A stretch of 5,905 nucleotides of DNA from DATESZ01 sp035283845. GTDB taxonomy: Bacteria; Desulfobacterota; Syntrophia; Syntrophales; JACQWR01. A program made the position numbers and the translations under genes. The first letter of the stretch is position 1. Every line of letters starts with the position of its first letter. The notes under the pieces were generated by a model, which had not been told where the DNA came from, ran no database searches, and worked only from the letters and a program-made list of their open reading frames with translations. The stretch covers positions 1 through 5,905 of the forward strand of contig DATESZ010000008.1 in NCBI GenBank assembly GCA_035283845.1, given 5' to 3'. Positions 4,654 through 5,905 of the stretch are shown piece after piece.

Positions 4654-5905
4654 CTACAATTTGACTTCGATACTATGCACGATCGTCATCCCCTGCGGCG
4701 TACCCTCTACTTCCATCTGCACCCCGCAACCGGGACAATAAAACTCCCTGAAGATCATCCAGTCCTTCTTGGGCACATTGGGCACAAAGTAGACCTCAGC
4801 CGGATCGCGATCATAAATCAAGCAATAAAGCTTAAAATTCTCTGCGGCGCGGCACAATACTTGACCACACTGCGAACATACAGCCAGCTTATCCCCATCG
4901 GCATTCTCGACAACATCCACATAAGGCGTCAGGGTAAAAAGCCTCGTGGTCACACCTTTCTTCTCTATCTTCCTGTCAGGGCTGTAAGCAAATTGCTCCT
5001 CAAAGGCCAGTTCATTCCTAAAACCTTCTGAAAAACTCTCCAGTTCCTCAAATAACATTAAAACCGGCTCCGGTAAATTACGGCTCCGGCGCCGCTCCAC
5101 CATCTCCTGAATATACTTTTTGCCCGGCTTTCCCTTGCTTAAACGCTCTTTCCGCCTGGCCGCCCTCATATTCTGCGTGGCCGTTAAATCCACCTCTAAA
5201 GTCACGGCATCTACCTTGACGCAATAAACCCTTTCCACCGTCTCCAGCCTGGTCAACTCGTTCTTTAAATCCTGAACAATACTCTGGTGATCCCGCTCGA
5301 TCGGGTCTCCCAAACCTCCGCCGCCCCAATACTTCATCGCAAACAGGTCCCCTTTGAAAAGTTGCCGGGCCACGGCAGCCGGAAAAATATCCTGATGCTC
5401 CCCTTGCACCATATCCAACTCCGAAATCGAATGGGGTATCGGTTCCATCTTCATTGCCCGTTCAAAGATATCACTACCCTTCACTAACTTCAAATAAGCC
5501 GCCGGCGTCGGATAGCCTCCATACATGCCCTGAACCTGACTGACATAGCCGCCGCTTCCCAGCATTCCCACAAAGGTCACCGCACTCCCATAAGGGGTAA
5601 TCATGTTCTCAGCAGCTACCCCGCCTCGATACTTTCCCAATCCCCCCGAATCCTTCTCGTGGTTCCGGAAAAACATCATCACCGGCCCCGCTTCTTCCGT
5701 CTCTACATCCCCGCAGTCATCCCAGGGGTTAAACTGGGTTACACTGCTGTCTTGACCATCCTTGTCGATCCTCGCTCCCCCCCCGCAGGCCATACAACTG
5801 ATCATGTAGGTGCCATAAGGCCGCCCATAGCGGTCCATCCCGCCTACTACCGCCGAATTAAGGATAGAATTGGGAGCCATAATGTCATCGTATTTTCCTA
5901 CAATG
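4654..5905 (-). CDS. HyuB/acetone-carboxylase alpha-type protein fused to an acetone-carboxylase gamma-like zinc module (5' end beyond window)
   Basis: The frame is open through the right edge (IVGKYDDI precedes the Met at 5880), so that Met is internal; 416 residues are visible and the N-terminal part is missing. Numbering from the Met at 5880, residues 1-245 are the C-terminal half of a HyuB domain: CGGGARIDKDGQDS at 32-45, NPWDD at 51-55, the family hallmark EKDSGGLGKYRGG at 75-87, and YWGGGGLGDPIERD at 184-197. Residues about 250-408 resemble the separate gamma subunit of acetone carboxylase, with Cys335/338/343 and Cys382/385 arranged as CxxCxxxxC...CxxC around an FREFYCPGCG segment; these are probable zinc ligands. 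Related enzymes (acetone and acetophenone carboxylases) use ATP to carboxylate ketones. The gamma module makes a carboxylase more likely than a hydantoinase or 5-oxoprolinase. A HyuA/beta partner should lie upstream, outside the window. Confidence 0.85.
   Translation of the reverse strand, partial: IVGKYDDIMAPNSILNSAVVGGMDRYGRPYGTYMISCMACGGGARIDKDGQDSSVTQFNPWDDCGDVETEEAGPVMMFFRNHEKDSGGLGKYRGGVAAENMITPYGSAVTFVGMLGSGGYVSQVQGMYGGYPTPAAYLKLVKGSDIFERAMKMEPIPHSISELDMVQGEHQDIFPAAVARQLFKGDLFAMKYWGGGGLGDPIERDHQSIVQDLKNELTRLETVERVYCVKVDAVTLEVDLTATQNMRAARRKERLSKGKPGKKYIQEMVERRRSRNLPEPVLMLFEELESFSEGFRNELAFEEQFAYSPDRKIEKKGVTTRLFTLTPYVDVVENADGDKLAVCSQCGQVLCRAAENFKLYCLIYDRDPAEVYFVPNVPKKDWMIFREFYCPGCGVQMEVEGTPQGMTIVHSIEVKL

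Noticed and set aside
4624..5031. 135-codon plus-strand frame, and similar plus-strand frames at 1842-2246 and 503-751
   Set aside because: They lie antisense within strongly supported minus-strand genes, have no recognisable motifs, and look like random composition products.
4654..5880. Complete 408-residue hydantoinase B starting at the Met at 5880
   Set aside because: The frame stays open to the window edge, and the HyuB domain would lack its N-terminal half, so the Met is internal and the gene is partial.

Overview
The window holds four protein genes, all on the minus strand and all read from the right edge towards the left. Two are cut by the window: the rightmost lacks its beginning and the leftmost lacks its end. 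In transcription order they are (1) the C-terminal part of a hydantoinase-B/acetone-carboxylase-alpha type protein that carries an acetone-carboxylase-gamma-like zinc module at its C-terminus, (2) a phenylacetate-CoA-ligase-like AMP-forming acyl-CoA ligase, (3) a phytoene-desaturase/PYROXD2-like FAD oxidoreductase, and (4) a PreA/dihydroorotate-dehydrogenase-like FMN enzyme with a C-terminal 2x[4Fe-4S] ferredoxin domain. There are no rRNA or tRNA genes, CRISPR arrays or transposase genes.

The gene content suggests an anaerobic or facultatively anaerobic bacterium. An ATP-dependent ketone-type carboxylase, a PaaK-type ligase and ferredoxin-fused flavoenzymes are what one expects in sulfate-reducing, syntrophic or denitrifying degraders of ketones and aromatic compounds. 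The C-rich/G-rich hairpin repeats between genes and the short inverted-repeat element remind me of Desulfobacterota-type genomes, but that taxonomic hint comes from memory and is weak.

Layout: 4654-5905 is the carboxylase-like gene. 4480-4653 is a spacer with a strong C-rich/G-rich hairpin. 3127-4479 is the ligase. 2859-3126 is a spacer almost filled by a 206-bp MITE-like element with 16-bp terminal inverted repeats and a 6-bp flanking duplication. 1215-2858 is the FAD oxidoreductase. The PreA-like gene follows after only 14 bp (1-1200).

How they may work together (inference): a carboxylase adds CO2 to a ketone-like substrate, the ligase converts the resulting acid to its CoA ester, and the two flavoenzymes carry out a desaturation or reduction linked to ferredoxin. 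The first two steps resemble acetophenone degradation (acetophenone carboxylase followed by benzoylacetate-CoA ligase). The addition of a PYROXD2-like and a PreA-like enzyme does not match any pathway I recognise, and the substrate cannot be read from this sequence.
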